The notes: generated by a model from the sequence alone, not told the origin. Shown: positions 54,598 through 62,595, numbered from the stretch's first letter. The stretch: 64,000 nt of DNA from Chitinophaga pinensis (GCA_945873505.1 CAMCDQ010000004.1:1-64000); one strand, 5' to 3'. Translations and numbers: made by a program.

Positions 54598-55293
54598 TTG
54601 TGATTTATTAAGCTCTTTAAGCTGTTCTAAGGATAAGTCTTTTTTGAAATTACCTTGCCTTAAATTTTCTAATTCCTCAGTTGCCTTTTTCAGTTTTCTT
54701 TCGTTAGATTCAATTTTCTTTTTAAGTAAAAACTCTAAAAATTCTTCTCGGGTTCTGTACATTGGTTCTGCAAAACCATTGACTTGCATTTGGTTTGCAG
54801 GTGTTATCCTCATTGTACTACTGACATCTTTAAGGAAATATGGTTTTACGAATATTTCATTATTTTTTACAAAATCTAACCCTGTTTCATTTCCTTTATA
54901 ATACACAAGAATGTAAACCAAATAAAAATAGCCACTATTCATTAAGGTCAATACTTTGTCTGGTGTACCGCTATCAGGATTGGTGTCATCATTGTCAACA
55001 TTTATGGCTTTAAAATCAATCCAAAGTAATTCTCTATGGTTTTTGATTTCAAAAAATGTTTGTACATCAAAAGGATTTTTTGTTTTCCCTTCAGGAGATG
55101 CCAAAGAATCTGTAAAAAACTCGTGTTCTCTTGTAAACTCAACAAATTTATTTTCAAGATATTTACTTATACCGTCTCCAACTCTTTCTCCCTTTTTTAC
55201 GGCAATTGCTAAGTTTGGTCCTTTTTCAATAATTTGTTCTACAACTTTTTTTAATTGAGAGATAATTAGTTCTTCGTATTCTTTTATGTCCAT
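54574..55293 (-). CDS. Putative type II restriction endonuclease
   Basis: A 239-residue protein (start ATG 55293, MDIKEYEELI, directly after the controller's stop). The segment PFDVQTFFEIKNHRELLWIDFKA (~80-102) has the spacing of a PD-(D/E)xK nuclease core, with D in PFD and DxK in IDFK. The preceding GKTKNPFD suits this. A charged coiled coil ends the protein. Position between a controller and a methyltransferase makes restriction the natural role. No known specificity is recognised. Confidence 0.75.
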   Translation of the reverse strand: MDIKEYEELIISQLKKVVEQIIEKGPNLAIAVKKGERVGDGISKYLENKFVEFTREHEFFTDSLASPEGKTKNPFDVQTFFEIKNHRELLWIDFKAINVDNDDTNPDSGTPDKVLTLMNSGYFYLVYILVYYKGNETGLDFVKNNEIFVKPYFLKDVSSTMRITPANQMQVNGFAEPMYRTREEFLEFLLKKKIESNERKLKKATEELENLRQGNFKKDLSLEQLKELNKSQEESIKNL

Positions 55294-55294
55294 T

Positions 55295-55513
55295 TTACTT
55301 GAATAAGTCTGATTTAAAAAATTGATAAATAGACATATCAAGCGCTTTTGCAATTTTTTCGATGTTTGCTGCTGAAACATTTCTTTTTCCTTGCTCAATA
55401 CTTGCAATATAGGTTCTGTCAAGCTCACAAATGAATGAGAACTTTTCTTGACTAAGTCCTTTTTCGTTTCTAAGTTCTTTAAGTCGTATTCCTATTTTGA
55501 TTCTTATGTCCAC
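55295..55513 (-). CDS. XRE-family controller protein of the restriction-modification system
   Basis: A helix-turn-helix protein of 72 residues if started at GTG 55513 (DIRIKIGIRLKELRNEKG...), the usual length; a TTG at 55549 would add 12 residues of unlikely sequence. The XRE fold is visible in LSQEKFSFICELDRTYIASIEQGKRNVSAANIEKIAKAL. The gap to the endonuclease start is 1 bp (TAAAATG). It probably times endonuclease expression, as controller proteins do. An AACTTTG near -7 just upstream hints at a leaderless start. Confidence 0.82.
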   Translation of the reverse strand: MDIRIKIGIRLKELRNEKGLSQEKFSFICELDRTYIASIEQGKRNVSAANIEKIAKALDMSIYQFFKSDLFK

Positions 55514-55629
55514 GGTTACAAAGTTCCATATTTGTTGTTTATGAAACAACGGACTATAAGTATAGTGTTAAGATTATTTGTTAAGTTATTGTCGATGATA
55601 GATGTTATTCGTGTCGGTTCTCTACGCTT

Positions 55630-55766
55630 GCAGGTAACGTTCCGGCGCTTGGCGAGGTTGCGAACTACGGAACCGATTATTTTCTGTTAAAGATAAAATT
55701 TCTTGCGAAATGTAAACGTGAATTTACTACAAAATTCGCAATCTTGCCAAACGCCTGTTACCAGCT
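55630..55766. repeat. attC-like imperfect palindrome, site C
   Basis: Left half GCAGGTAACGTTCCGGCGCT / TGGCGAGGTTGCGAA; right half TTCGCAATCTTGCCAAACGC / CTGTTACCAGCT. Inner arms 55644-55664 and 55735-55755 match at 18 of 21; outer GGTAAC / GTTACC pair perfectly; ~70 bp of loop. Asymmetric spacers (GTTCC on the left only) recall the extrahelical bases of attC. Confidence 0.65.
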
Positions 55767-55773
55767 GTTTTTG

Positions 55774-56277
55774 TTATTCAATTTTTTGTTTTTTTTGATA
55801 TACAGAAACTAATGTGTTGTTTTTTTTATCGTCAAAAATTATTTTATCTCCATCAAATCTACCTTTGATAAGTAGTTTAACATAAACTTTTGTTTTGCTA
55901 CCTCTTGAAGGAGCAAATGACTCAAGTTCAATATTGTTATTATATATTTTATATTTTCCACCATACCAAATATTTTCTTTTGTTCTATAAGAAAACTTAT
56001 TATAATATTTGATTGAAGATTCTTTAAAATAACCATCGTTATGAAATTCTAAAACCATAGGGTTGCCTATTTCTCCATCATTGTAATATCTACCTTCAAA
56101 TATTTGAACATAGTAAGCAGTTGTATCAATTTTTTTTAAGTCTTCAAAATTCGGCTTTTCAATAATGTTGTACTGCATATTTTTTCCAAGTATTGGCTCG
56201 TCATTTTTATCAAATTCTACAACATGAGCATTGCAACTAATTAAAAGAAGAATAAGAACAATTTTTAGATATTTCAT
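55774..56277 (-). CDS. Hypothetical lipoprotein carried between cassette ends
   Basis: A 167-residue protein with a lipoprotein signal (VLILLLISCNAH, lipid on the Cys). The mature part is beta-rich (ENIWYGGKYKIYNNNIELES, FDGDKIIFDDKK) and resembles small lipocalin-like or META-like folds only in a general way; no family is assigned. It fills the insert bounded by GTTACCAGCT (55757) and AGCTGGTAAC (56308), exactly one gene per insert, as in integron cassettes. Confidence 0.6.
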   Translation of the reverse strand: MKYLKIVLILLLISCNAHVVEFDKNDEPILGKNMQYNIIEKPNFEDLKKIDTTAYYVQIFEGRYYNDGEIGNPMVLEFHNDGYFKESSIKYYNKFSYRTKENIWYGGKYKIYNNNIELESFAPSRGSKTKVYVKLLIKGRFDGDKIIFDDKKNNTLVSVYQKKQKIE

Positions 56278-56298
56278 AACATGCAGATTTTTTAAAAT

Positions 56299-56378
56299 AG
56301 CTGGTAACTTGTATATAGGCGATACAAACCTTCGCTTATCACCCCAAATTTGGATAGATTGGCGAAGGTTTGTTTCGC
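56299..56378. repeat. Divergent attC-like site D
   Basis: AGCTGGTAAC followed by arms GCGATACAAACCTTCGC (56319-56335) and GCGAAGGTTTGTTTCGC (56362-56378), reverse complements with one mismatch and a 26-bp loop. The arm sequence differs from sites A-C and no GTTA end is seen on the right. Confidence 0.5.
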
Positions 56379-56406
56379 ATTATTTATTATTTATCAAATT
56401 TCACGA

Positions 56407-56625
56407 TAGGAATTATTCAAACCGTGGTTTATTGTTTCTCTAATCTTGATTGGCAACAAAAACAACAACTTGTTTTTTTTATTGCAAATCCTGCGTATGT
56501 TTTTTGAGGGAAGTACTATTTGGCAAAGCGAATTGTTTGCCGGAATGAACAATAACTTAGGAATCTTAGGTTATTGTTACAACAATGAAATTGTATATTG
56601 TAAAGATAAATTTTATTTCGGTTAA
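56407..56625 (+). other. Non-genic stretch with a short open frame
   Basis: A frame open from the stop at 56407 to a TAA at 56623 includes an ATG at 56497 and reads MFFEGSTIWQSELFAG then MNNNLGILGYCYNNEIV. No ribosome site or family is recognised. It may be a decayed gene end; the surrounding 440 bp hold no convincing complete gene. Confidence 0.2.
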
Positions 56626-56682
56626 TCGATTATTTTAAATGTTAATTTTTTTTAATCGTTAATGCGGTTATACCAGATAGCT

Positions 56683-56697
56683 CGGATTTGTAATCCG
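56683..56697. repeat. Short palindromic word CGGATT-TGT-AATCCG
   Basis: A 6-bp stem in the context AGCTCGGATTTGTAATCCGT, a word I know to recur in Bacteroidota intergenic DNA. It lies at the right edge of the accessory region. Confidence 0.4.
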
Positions 56698-56719
56698 TGC
56701 CCAGAAAGTAAGTAAGAAT

Positions 56720-57379
56720 TTATAACGTTTTCAAATCCTTAATTACTTTAAAAGCAACATCCACTTCGTCGTCGCTTACCAAAATGGTAAATTCATTGGA
56801 TGTTGAAATCACCTCGTTAATGATAATTCCTTCCCAAGCCAAACGCTGAAAAATAAAGTAGTAAATCCCAGGAATTACAGTGTTTTCTTTTGGTAATTTT
56901 ACCGTAATCGAAGCTAAATTTTCTAATTTTTGGATTTGTTTTTCAGAAGCAAAATGCTTTTCTACCAAATGTCCCACACTTTGACTCACAATAATATTCG
57001 TCTCGCTAACGCCTTTTGAAGACGTATAAAAAATATCAGGATTGTTGTTAATTTCCGAAATTAAATCGGCTTGTTTGGTCAAAATGGTACTGGAAACAGC
57101 AAATGTATAATCAATCAATGAAGAACGAACCGTGATTTCTCCCAAGTTTTTCATCACTTTTGAAATCTTGTGATTCAATCTAAAATCCAAATCTACCGAA
57201 AGACGTTTCAGCGCCATTACAATAGCCCCTTGTTTCACCTCTTTCCCAAATTCAGAGTCTAATTCGGTCATCATATTTCTTGACAAAGACGTCAAATTGA
57301 TAATGTTTTGGGACAATGCACTTAATAAAAAAGGCTTGGTTTTGATGTAATTCTCAACAATTGAGGAAACGGTTTTCAT
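56720..57379 (-). CDS. ACT-domain protein related to the aspartokinase regulatory region
   Basis: The start is set at ATG 57379 (MKTVSSIVENYIKTKPF), giving 219 residues; an upstream start would add a leader of 15. The N-terminal ~140 residues are helical. The C-terminal ~80 (ENLASITVKLPKENTVIPG...GIIINEVISTSNEFTILVSDDEVDVAFKVIK) have an ACT-like beta-alpha pattern as in aspartokinase regulatory domains. No kinase domain is present. The ligand and partner are unknown. Confidence 0.65.
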   Translation of the reverse strand: MKTVSSIVENYIKTKPFLLSALSQNIINLTSLSRNMMTELDSEFGKEVKQGAIVMALKRLSVDLDFRLNHKISKVMKNLGEITVRSSLIDYTFAVSSTILTKQADLISEINNNPDIFYTSSKGVSETNIIVSQSVGHLVEKHFASEKQIQKLENLASITVKLPKENTVIPGIYYFIFQRLAWEGIIINEVISTSNEFTILVSDDEVDVAFKVIKDLKTL

Positions 57380-57442
57380 ATTTGTGTGTTTTAAACTTGC
57401 CGCAAATATAGCAATAAAAAACAATTTGTTATAAATATAACA

Positions 57443-57802
57443 TTAAAAATAATAAAACGCATCTTCCAAATGCTCCATTTTGAACCCTTTCCCATCTTTG
57501 TGAAGCGCAATAATATCAAAGCGAACTTCCACATCAAGGTCGTTTGAAAGTACATATTCGTTGATGGCTTTCACTAAAAGTTGGATTTTTTTAGGTTTTA
57601 CAAAATCTTGAGGCAATCCGAAATCTATGCTCGAACGGGTTTTTACCTCAACCACAGCAAGGATTCCGTCCTTTTTGGCAATAATATCTACTTCAGCTTT
57701 TTGAAAAGTCCAATTGGTTTCTAAAATTGAATAGCCATTTTTTTCAAGAAATTCAACAGCCAATTCTTCTCCTAATTTTCCTAAATCGTTGTGTTCGGCC
57801 AT
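57443..57802 (-). CDS. YraN/UPF0102-family nuclease-fold protein
   Basis: A 119-residue protein with the family order GKLGEELAVEFLEKNGY, ETNWTFQKAEVDIIAKKDG and LAVVEVKTRSS. The D and ExK residues of the latter two form a PD-(D/E)xK site. The family is resolvase/endonuclease-like but its role is unsettled. It lies between the ACT-domain protein and the LD-carboxypeptidase on the same strand. Confidence 0.88.
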   Translation of the reverse strand: MAEHNDLGKLGEELAVEFLEKNGYSILETNWTFQKAEVDIIAKKDGILAVVEVKTRSSIDFGLPQDFVKPKKIQLLVKAINEYVLSNDLDVEVRFDIIALHKDGKGFKMEHLEDAFYYF

Positions 57803-57826
57803 TAAAAAAAGTATAAATGGTTTGCG

Positions 57827-58780
57827 TTAAAACTTCATTATGGTTTCCTTGTCATTAACTTCCAAAGAAATTGTTTTCCCAAAAATCAACGTATTATTAT
57901 CGTGAATATGTCCCGCTGGAAAATTAAAAACGATAGGAAACTGATATTTTTTGGTAATATCCAAAATGATTTCGTGTGCATTTTTGCCCCACGGAATTTC
58001 ATTATCGTGCATTTTTAAAAAACTTCCCACAACCAAACCTTGCAAACCTTCAAAGCAACCGCAGCGCTTCAAACTCAGCATCATTCTGTCAATGTGGTAT
58101 AAATATTCGTCTAAATCTTCAATAAAAAGAATTTTTCCACGGCAATTTACCTGCGATTCGGAACCCATCATACTGTACAAAATCGACAAATTACCGCCCA
58201 CTAATTCGCCTTGAGCAACACCCAATTTGTTCTCATTTTCAAACGCCAGAGTATAAGAAAGCGATTCTCCAAACAATGCTTTTCGCAACGTTTCCTCAAC
58301 TTCTGCCGAAGCTTTCTCAACATTCACAGGCATAATTCCGTGAATTGACGCAATCCCCAACGTATTCAAATGACTGTGCAAAACCGTTACATCGCTAAAA
58401 CCAACAATCCATTTTGGACTTGTTTTAAACCTTGAAAAATCAACCAATTCCACCATTCTCGCCGTTCCATAACCACCCCGAACGCACCAAATCGCTTTGA
58501 TATTTGGGTTGTCCATCATCGCCTGAAAATCGGTTGCGCGTTGCTCGTCCGTTCCCGCCAATTGGTTGTCGTCCAAGCCAATTGTTGCGCCCACAACCAC
58601 TTCCAATCCCCAGCTTTTTGCCAATGTCAATGCGGGTTTCAAGTTATCGGTAATGTTTTTTCGAGCCGTTGCCACAATCGCAATCGTATCTCCTTTTTGT
58701 AAATTCTGCGGTGTTATCATAGTCGTTTGCGCTTGAAATTTGGTCGCCAAAAAGAGTAGCAAAATTAAAATCCTAACCAT
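57827..58780 (-). CDS. LD-carboxypeptidase (muramoyltetrapeptide carboxypeptidase, S66)
   Basis: Trims the terminal D-alanine of tetrapeptides in cell-wall recycling. The 317 residues have a nucleophile in VGFSDVTVLH (Ser ~125), the glutamate in LFIEDLDEYLYHID and the histidine in FPAGHIHDN; RGGYGTARM precedes. Unlike the classical cytoplasmic enzyme, it begins with what looks like a signal peptide (MVRILILLLFLATKFQAQ), so an exported enzyme is possible. Confidence 0.88.
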   Translation of the reverse strand: MVRILILLLFLATKFQAQTTMITPQNLQKGDTIAIVATARKNITDNLKPALTLAKSWGLEVVVGATIGLDDNQLAGTDEQRATDFQAMMDNPNIKAIWCVRGGYGTARMVELVDFSRFKTSPKWIVGFSDVTVLHSHLNTLGIASIHGIMPVNVEKASAEVEETLRKALFGESLSYTLAFENENKLGVAQGELVGGNLSILYSMMGSESQVNCRGKILFIEDLDEYLYHIDRMMLSLKRCGCFEGLQGLVVGSFLKMHDNEIPWGKNAHEIILDITKKYQFPIVFNFPAGHIHDNNTLIFGKTISLEVNDKETIMKF

Positions 58781-58865
58781 TTTTTGGTATTTTTAATGTT
58801 TCAAAATCAATAACAAATTAACGAATAATCAGTAACTCTTGCAAGACTTTCAGGAATCTTGTTTT

Positions 58866-58976
58866 TTGGGCGTGCCCTCGTTTACGGCTATCTTTGCAAA
58901 AAATGAAGCAATCAGTAAACTCGTAAGGTTTGTTTGTTGCAATCCTCGAGATTTTCACCGTCAAACCTCACAAGGT
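58866..58976 (+). repeat. Copy of the dispersed GGGCGTGCCCTCGTTTA repeat
   Basis: TTGGGCGTGCCCTCGTTTA at 58866 is followed 53 bp later by GGTTTGTTTGTTGCAATCCT and AAACCTCACAAGGTTT. This shares the opening of the 25757 (minus) copy but the GGGCTTTCCGC block is missing. Confidence 0.5.
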
Positions 58977-58981
58977 TTTAC

Positions 58982-59009
58982 AAAAAAAATCCGCATTTAT
59001 AGCGGATTT
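58982..59009 (-). terminator. Terminator of the pyrH-frr run
   Basis: On the minus strand AAATCCGC / GCGGATTT with a 7-nt loop runs into eight T residues, 19 bp past the frr stop. Confidence 0.8.
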
Positions 59010-59027
59010 GATAGGAATATAATGAAG

Positions 59028-59591
59028 TTAAACTTTCATGATTTCAGCTTCTTTAACGACTAAAAGTTCGTCGATTTTGCGGATGAAATTATTGGTCAAA
59101 TTCTGAACTTGTTCTTCGGCACTTTTGCAAATGTCTTCTGAAGTTCCTTCTTTTTCTAATTTTTTAATATCGGAATTGGCATCTTTTCGCACGTTTCGAA
59201 CTCCAATTTTAGCATCTTCAGCTTCTACTTTGGCCTGTTTTGCTAAATCACGACGGCGTTCCTCGGTTAAAGGTGGCACACTAATAATGATTACATCGCC
59301 ATTGTTCATTGGGTTAAATCCAATATTTGCAACCATAATTGCTTTCTCAATTACCTGTAACATATTTTTTTCAAAAGGTTGCAAGGTGATTGTTCTTGCA
59401 TCTGGAACGCTAATTTTTGAAACTTGTGAAAGTGGCGTTGCGGCACCATAATAATCTACAAAAACACTACCCAACATTGCTGGTGAGGCTTTTCCTGCAC
59501 GAATATTTAGAAATTCTTTTTCTAAATGCGCAATAGAACCTTGCATCGATTCTTCTGTACTATCTAATATAAATTCAATTTCTTCAGTCAT
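59028..59591 (-). CDS. frr: Ribosome recycling factor
   Basis: Splits post-termination ribosomes together with EF-G. The 187 residues show the family marks LEKEFLNIRAGKASPAML, DYYGAATPLSQVSKISVPDARTI, GDVIIISVPPLTEERRRDL and VRNVRKDAN. The length is normal. It follows pyrH after 31 bp, the conserved pyrH-frr order, and precedes a clear terminator. Confidence 0.96.
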   Translation of the reverse strand: MTEEIEFILDSTEESMQGSIAHLEKEFLNIRAGKASPAMLGSVFVDYYGAATPLSQVSKISVPDARTITLQPFEKNMLQVIEKAIMVANIGFNPMNNGDVIIISVPPLTEERRRDLAKQAKVEAEDAKIGVRNVRKDANSDIKKLEKEGTSEDICKSAEEQVQNLTNNFIRKIDELLVVKEAEIMKV

Positions 59592-59622
59592 TTTTATTGA
59601 TTTTTTGCTTTTTGAGCAAGCC

Positions 59623-60330
59623 TTATATTTTAACTATTGTACCGATATTTTCACCTTCGCAAATTTTCAATAAGTTTCCTTCTTTGTTCATATCAAAAAC
59701 TACAATTGGCAATTTATTTTCTTGGCTTAATGTGAAAGCGGTTGAATCCATTACGTTTAATCCTTTTTTGATAACATCATCAAATGAAATAGTATCGAAT
59801 TTTGTAGCATTTGCATCTTTTTCAGGATCTGCAGAATAAATTCCATCAACGCGTGTTCCTTTCAAAATTACATCGGCTTGGATTTCTACACCTCTTAAAA
59901 CGGCAGCGGTATCTGTTGTAAAATAAGGGTTTCCTGTTCCAGCACCAAAAATTACAATTCGCCCTTTTTCAAGGTGACGAACGGCTCTTCTTTTTATATA
60001 CGGTTCTGCAATTGCCTCGATTTTTAAAGCGGTTTGCAAACGTGTTAGCATTCCTTTTTCTTCCAATGCGCCTTGCAACGCCATTCCATTGATAACGGTA
60101 GCAAGCATTCCCATGTAATCGCCTTGAACGCGATCCATTCCGTTGCTAGCTCCTGAAACACCTCTAAATATATTTCCACCGCCAATTACAATTGCAATTT
60201 CGACTCCTTTTGAGTGAATTTTTTTGATTTCTTCGGCATATTCTGCCAATCTCGCTGGGTCAATTCCATAGTGTCTTTCGCCCATTAGCGCTTCGCCACT
60301 TAATTTCAGAAGAATTCTTTTGTATTTCAT
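59623..60330 (-). CDS. pyrH: UMP kinase
   Basis: Phosphorylates UMP to UDP. The 235 residues begin with [14 protein letters not shown] and contain [45 protein letters not shown] and the ending EGENIGTIV, all typical of bacterial hexameric UMP kinase. It forms an operon with frr. A TATATTTG promoter element is upstream (60360-60353). Confidence 0.96.
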   Translation of the reverse strand: MKYKRILLKLSGEALMGERHYGIDPARLAEYAEEIKKIHSKGVEIAIVIGGGNIFRGVSGASNGMDRVQGDYMGMLATVINGMALQGALEEKGMLTRLQTALKIEAIAEPYIKRRAVRHLEKGRIVIFGAGTGNPYFTTDTAAVLRGVEIQADVILKGTRVDGIYSADPEKDANATKFDTISFDDVIKKGLNVMDSTAFTLSQENKLPIVVFDMNKEGNLLKICEGENIGTIVKI

Positions 60331-60352
60331 AATTTGGTTGAGTTGTATCTTG

Positions 60353-60360
60353 CAAATATA
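60353..60360 (-). promoter_or_regulatory. -7 element TATATTTG of pyrH
   Basis: Minus-strand match to TAnnTTTG, about 22 bp upstream of the pyrH ATG. Confidence 0.5.
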
Positions 60361-60444
60361 GGCATATTCTTTTTTTATTAAATAGTGTTCGCATTTTTTT
60401 TGAACTTTCTAGTTTATCAAATAGTTACATTTTATCTGAATGTG

Positions 60445-60456
60445 ATAATTATCATA
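60445..60456. promoter_or_regulatory. 12-bp perfect palindrome TGATAATTATCA
   Basis: Located 23 bp upstream of the -7 element of the thioredoxin-like gene, within the pyrH divergent gap. It resembles part of a Fur-type operator, but a single AT-rich palindrome is weak evidence. Confidence 0.25.
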
Positions 60457-60478
60457 ATTAAAATTGGGTTATTTTGTA

Positions 60479-60486
60479 AATTTGTA
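60479..60486 (+). promoter_or_regulatory. -7 element TAAATTTG of the thioredoxin-like gene
   Basis: Match to TAnnTTTG, 11 bp upstream of the ATG at 60498, predicting a very short leader. Confidence 0.45.
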
Positions 60487-60497
60487 AAAACATTTTA

Positions 60498-61091
60498 ATG
60501 AAAGAGATAATTAAAACCGCATTAATCAATAGCTGTTCGTATAATGAATACAGGAAAATTATTTCTGATTTATTAATTGAAGGGAAATCTTCGGGAGCTA
60601 TTCAATCGGAAGATTTGACTCATTATAGCAGTTTGAACGAAACCAGAATGAATCGTTTAGATAAAACCATCAAGATTTCTGATGATATACTATTAAAATT
60701 ACAATCGTTGAAAAACGAATCCATTTGGCTTGTAATTTCAGAAGGGTGGTGTGGCGATGCTGCGCAATTGCTTCCAATTTTCAATAAAATGGTCGAAGTT
60801 TCTGCTAAAATTGAAATGAAAATTGTTTTCCGTGATGAAAATAAGGAATTGATGAATTTGTATTTAACCAATGGTGCAAAAGCAATTCCAAAATTGATTA
60901 TTTTAGACAAAAATACCCTGAATGTTGAAGCAAATTGGGGTCCACGACCAAAAGGCGCAATCGAATTAATTCAAAATTATAAGGAAAAATTTGGAGTTAT
61001 TGACAATACTATAAAAGCGGAATTGCAAATATGGTATTTGCGCGATAAAGGACTTTCTACTCAAAAGGAAATTATGGAATTAATGCCTTAA
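60498..61091 (+). CDS. Thioredoxin-fold protein with single active-site cysteine
   Basis: A 197-residue cytoplasmic protein of the thioredoxin superfamily. After an N-terminal helical extension the fold starts near residue 75: IWLVISEGWCGDAAQLLPIF. The canonical WCxxC is WCGDA (C85 only, D87 and A88 replacing the second cysteine position), so it cannot form the usual disulphide. The cis-proline is present in GAKAIPKLIIL. Function unknown. Its 3' end overlaps truB by 12 bp, tail to tail. Confidence 0.75.
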   Translation: MKEIIKTALINSCSYNEYRKIISDLLIEGKSSGAIQSEDLTHYSSLNETRMNRLDKTIKISDDILLKLQSLKNESIWLVISEGWCGDAAQLLPIFNKMVEVSAKIEMKIVFRDENKELMNLYLTNGAKAIPKLIILDKNTLNVEANWGPRPKGAIELIQNYKEKFGVIDNTIKAELQIWYLRDKGLSTQKEIMELMP

Positions 61092-61778
61092 TAAATTAGC
61101 TTCAAATTGGATTACGTCAATCGCATTTTCAACATGATAATCACCAATTTTTGTTCTTCTCAGTGCCGTTAAGTGAGCGCCAGAATTCATTGCTTTTCCA
61201 AAATCATACGCTAAAGAACGAATATATGTTCCTTTGCTGCAAACTACTCGGAAATCGATTTCTGGCAAAGCAATTCTTGTGATTTCAAATTCGTGAATTG
61301 TAGTTCTTCGGGCTGCAATTTCTACTGTTTCTCCTGCTCGAGCGTGTTCATAAAGGCGAACACCATCTTTTTTGATGGCAGAATAAATGGGTGGTTTTTG
61401 GTCTATTTCACCCAAAAATTGTTTTACAGTTTCATGAATTAAGACTTCATCAACATGAGAAATCGGAAAATTTTCATCAATTTCTGTTTCTAAATCGTAG
61501 GAAGGAGTGGTGGCCCCAATATGAAAGGTGCCCGTATATTCTTTCGCTTGACCTTGTAATTCCGAAATTCTTTTGGTGAATTTTCCAGTGCAAACCAATA
61601 ACAATCCAGTTGCCAAAGGATCTAAAGTCCCTGCGTGACCAATTTTAAATTTTTTAGGAAGCCCAACTTTATTAATCAGGGCATGTTTTAATTTGTTTAC
61701 CGCCTGAAACGAACTCCAATTCAATGGTTTGTCAATCAATAAAATCTGTCCGTTTTGGAAATCTTCAATTGTAGTCAA
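61080..61778 (-). CDS. truB: tRNA pseudouridine(55) synthase
   Basis: Makes pseudouridine 55 in the T-loop of tRNA. The 232 residues contain LLIDKPLNWSSFQAVNKL, then KIGHAGTLDPLATGLLLVCTGK with the catalytic aspartate, YTGTFHIGATTPSYD, and CSKGTYIRSLAYDFG. The C-terminal PUA-like part is short, as in many Bacteroidota. It follows uppP after 7 bp. Confidence 0.95.
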   Translation of the reverse strand: MTTIEDFQNGQILLIDKPLNWSSFQAVNKLKHALINKVGLPKKFKIGHAGTLDPLATGLLLVCTGKFTKRISELQGQAKEYTGTFHIGATTPSYDLETEIDENFPISHVDEVLIHETVKQFLGEIDQKPPIYSAIKKDGVRLYEHARAGETVEIAARRTTIHEFEITRIALPEIDFRVVCSKGTYIRSLAYDFGKAMNSGAHLTALRRTKIGDYHVENAIDVIQFEANLLRH

Positions 61779-61785
61779 ATTATGA

Positions 61786-62595
61786 TTATTTGAAATATGA
61801 AAAGTAAATTACAAGAAAAATGCCCATAATTATTCTATAATAACCCCAGGGTTTGAAGCCGTATTTTTTTATAATTCCGATGAAGAATTTTATTGCTAAA
61901 ACCGCCACTATAAACGCAACGACATTCCCAATCAAAAACAATTTTATATTGTCTTTCGATTGCAAAAGTAATTCATATCCTTTCAAATGAGTAGATTCAT
62001 AGGTTTTCAGAAACACCGAATACAACGTCACCGCCATCATCGTTGGAACCGCTAAAAAGAATGAAAATTCTGCTGCCGCTTGACGCGTTAATCCTTGTTG
62101 CATTCCTCCAATTATGGAAGCTGCTGAACGACTTGTTCCCGGCATCATTGCCAAACATTGCCAAAAACCAATGGTCACGGCTTTTTTAATTGTAATATCT
62201 TCCTCCGCCGCAACGGTTGGATTTTGGAATTTACTGTCAATAAACAACAAAACAATTCCGCCAACAATCAAGACAATTGCTATCGGAATTGGATCGCCTA
62301 AAACCGCTTCTATTTTATCATCAAATAACTTTCCTAAAACCAAAGCTGGAATTACGGCACAAGCCAATTTGATGTAAAAATTGAATTTTGAAAAGTCAAA
62401 AAACTTCTTCCAATACAACGCTACAACGGCCAAAATAGCACCAAACTGAATAGAAACTTGAAATAATTTTACAAAATCATCATTTTGAATTCCAAAATAG
62501 GAACTCGCAAAAATCATGTGGCCAGTAGATGAAATCGGAAGATATTCGGTAACGCCTTCAATTATAGCAAGGATAATTGCTTGAAAAATATCCAT
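61786..62595 (-). CDS. uppP: Undecaprenyl-diphosphate phosphatase
   Basis: Recycles the lipid carrier of cell-wall synthesis. The 269-residue polytopic protein has both BacA motifs: EGVTEYLPISSTGHMI (~14-29) and MMPGTSRSAASIIGGM (~152-167). About eight membrane segments. It lies 2 bp after the DUF3098 gene in a run ftsX - DUF3098 - uppP - truB. Confidence 0.95.
   Translation of the reverse strand: MDIFQAIILAIIEGVTEYLPISSTGHMIFASSYFGIQNDDFVKLFQVSIQFGAILAVVALYWKKFFDFSKFNFYIKLACAVIPALVLGKLFDDKIEAVLGDPIPIAIVLIVGGIVLLFIDSKFQNPTVAAEEDITIKKAVTIGFWQCLAMMPGTSRSAASIIGGMQQGLTRQAAAEFSFFLAVPTMMAVTLYSVFLKTYESTHLKGYELLLQSKDNIKLFLIGNVVAFIVAVLAIKFFIGIIKKYGFKPWGYYRIIMGIFLVIYFSYFK

Noticed and set aside
52599..55766. 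Sites B and C as ends of an insertion sequence
   Set aside because: No transposase lies between or near them, the sites are palindromic by themselves, and each insert has its own end pair; this fits cassettes better than an IS.
56683..56697. Part of a tRNA gene (hairpin CGGATT-TGT-AATCCG)
   Set aside because: The stem resembles an anticodon arm, but there is no acceptor stem, T-arm with TTC or D-arm around it.
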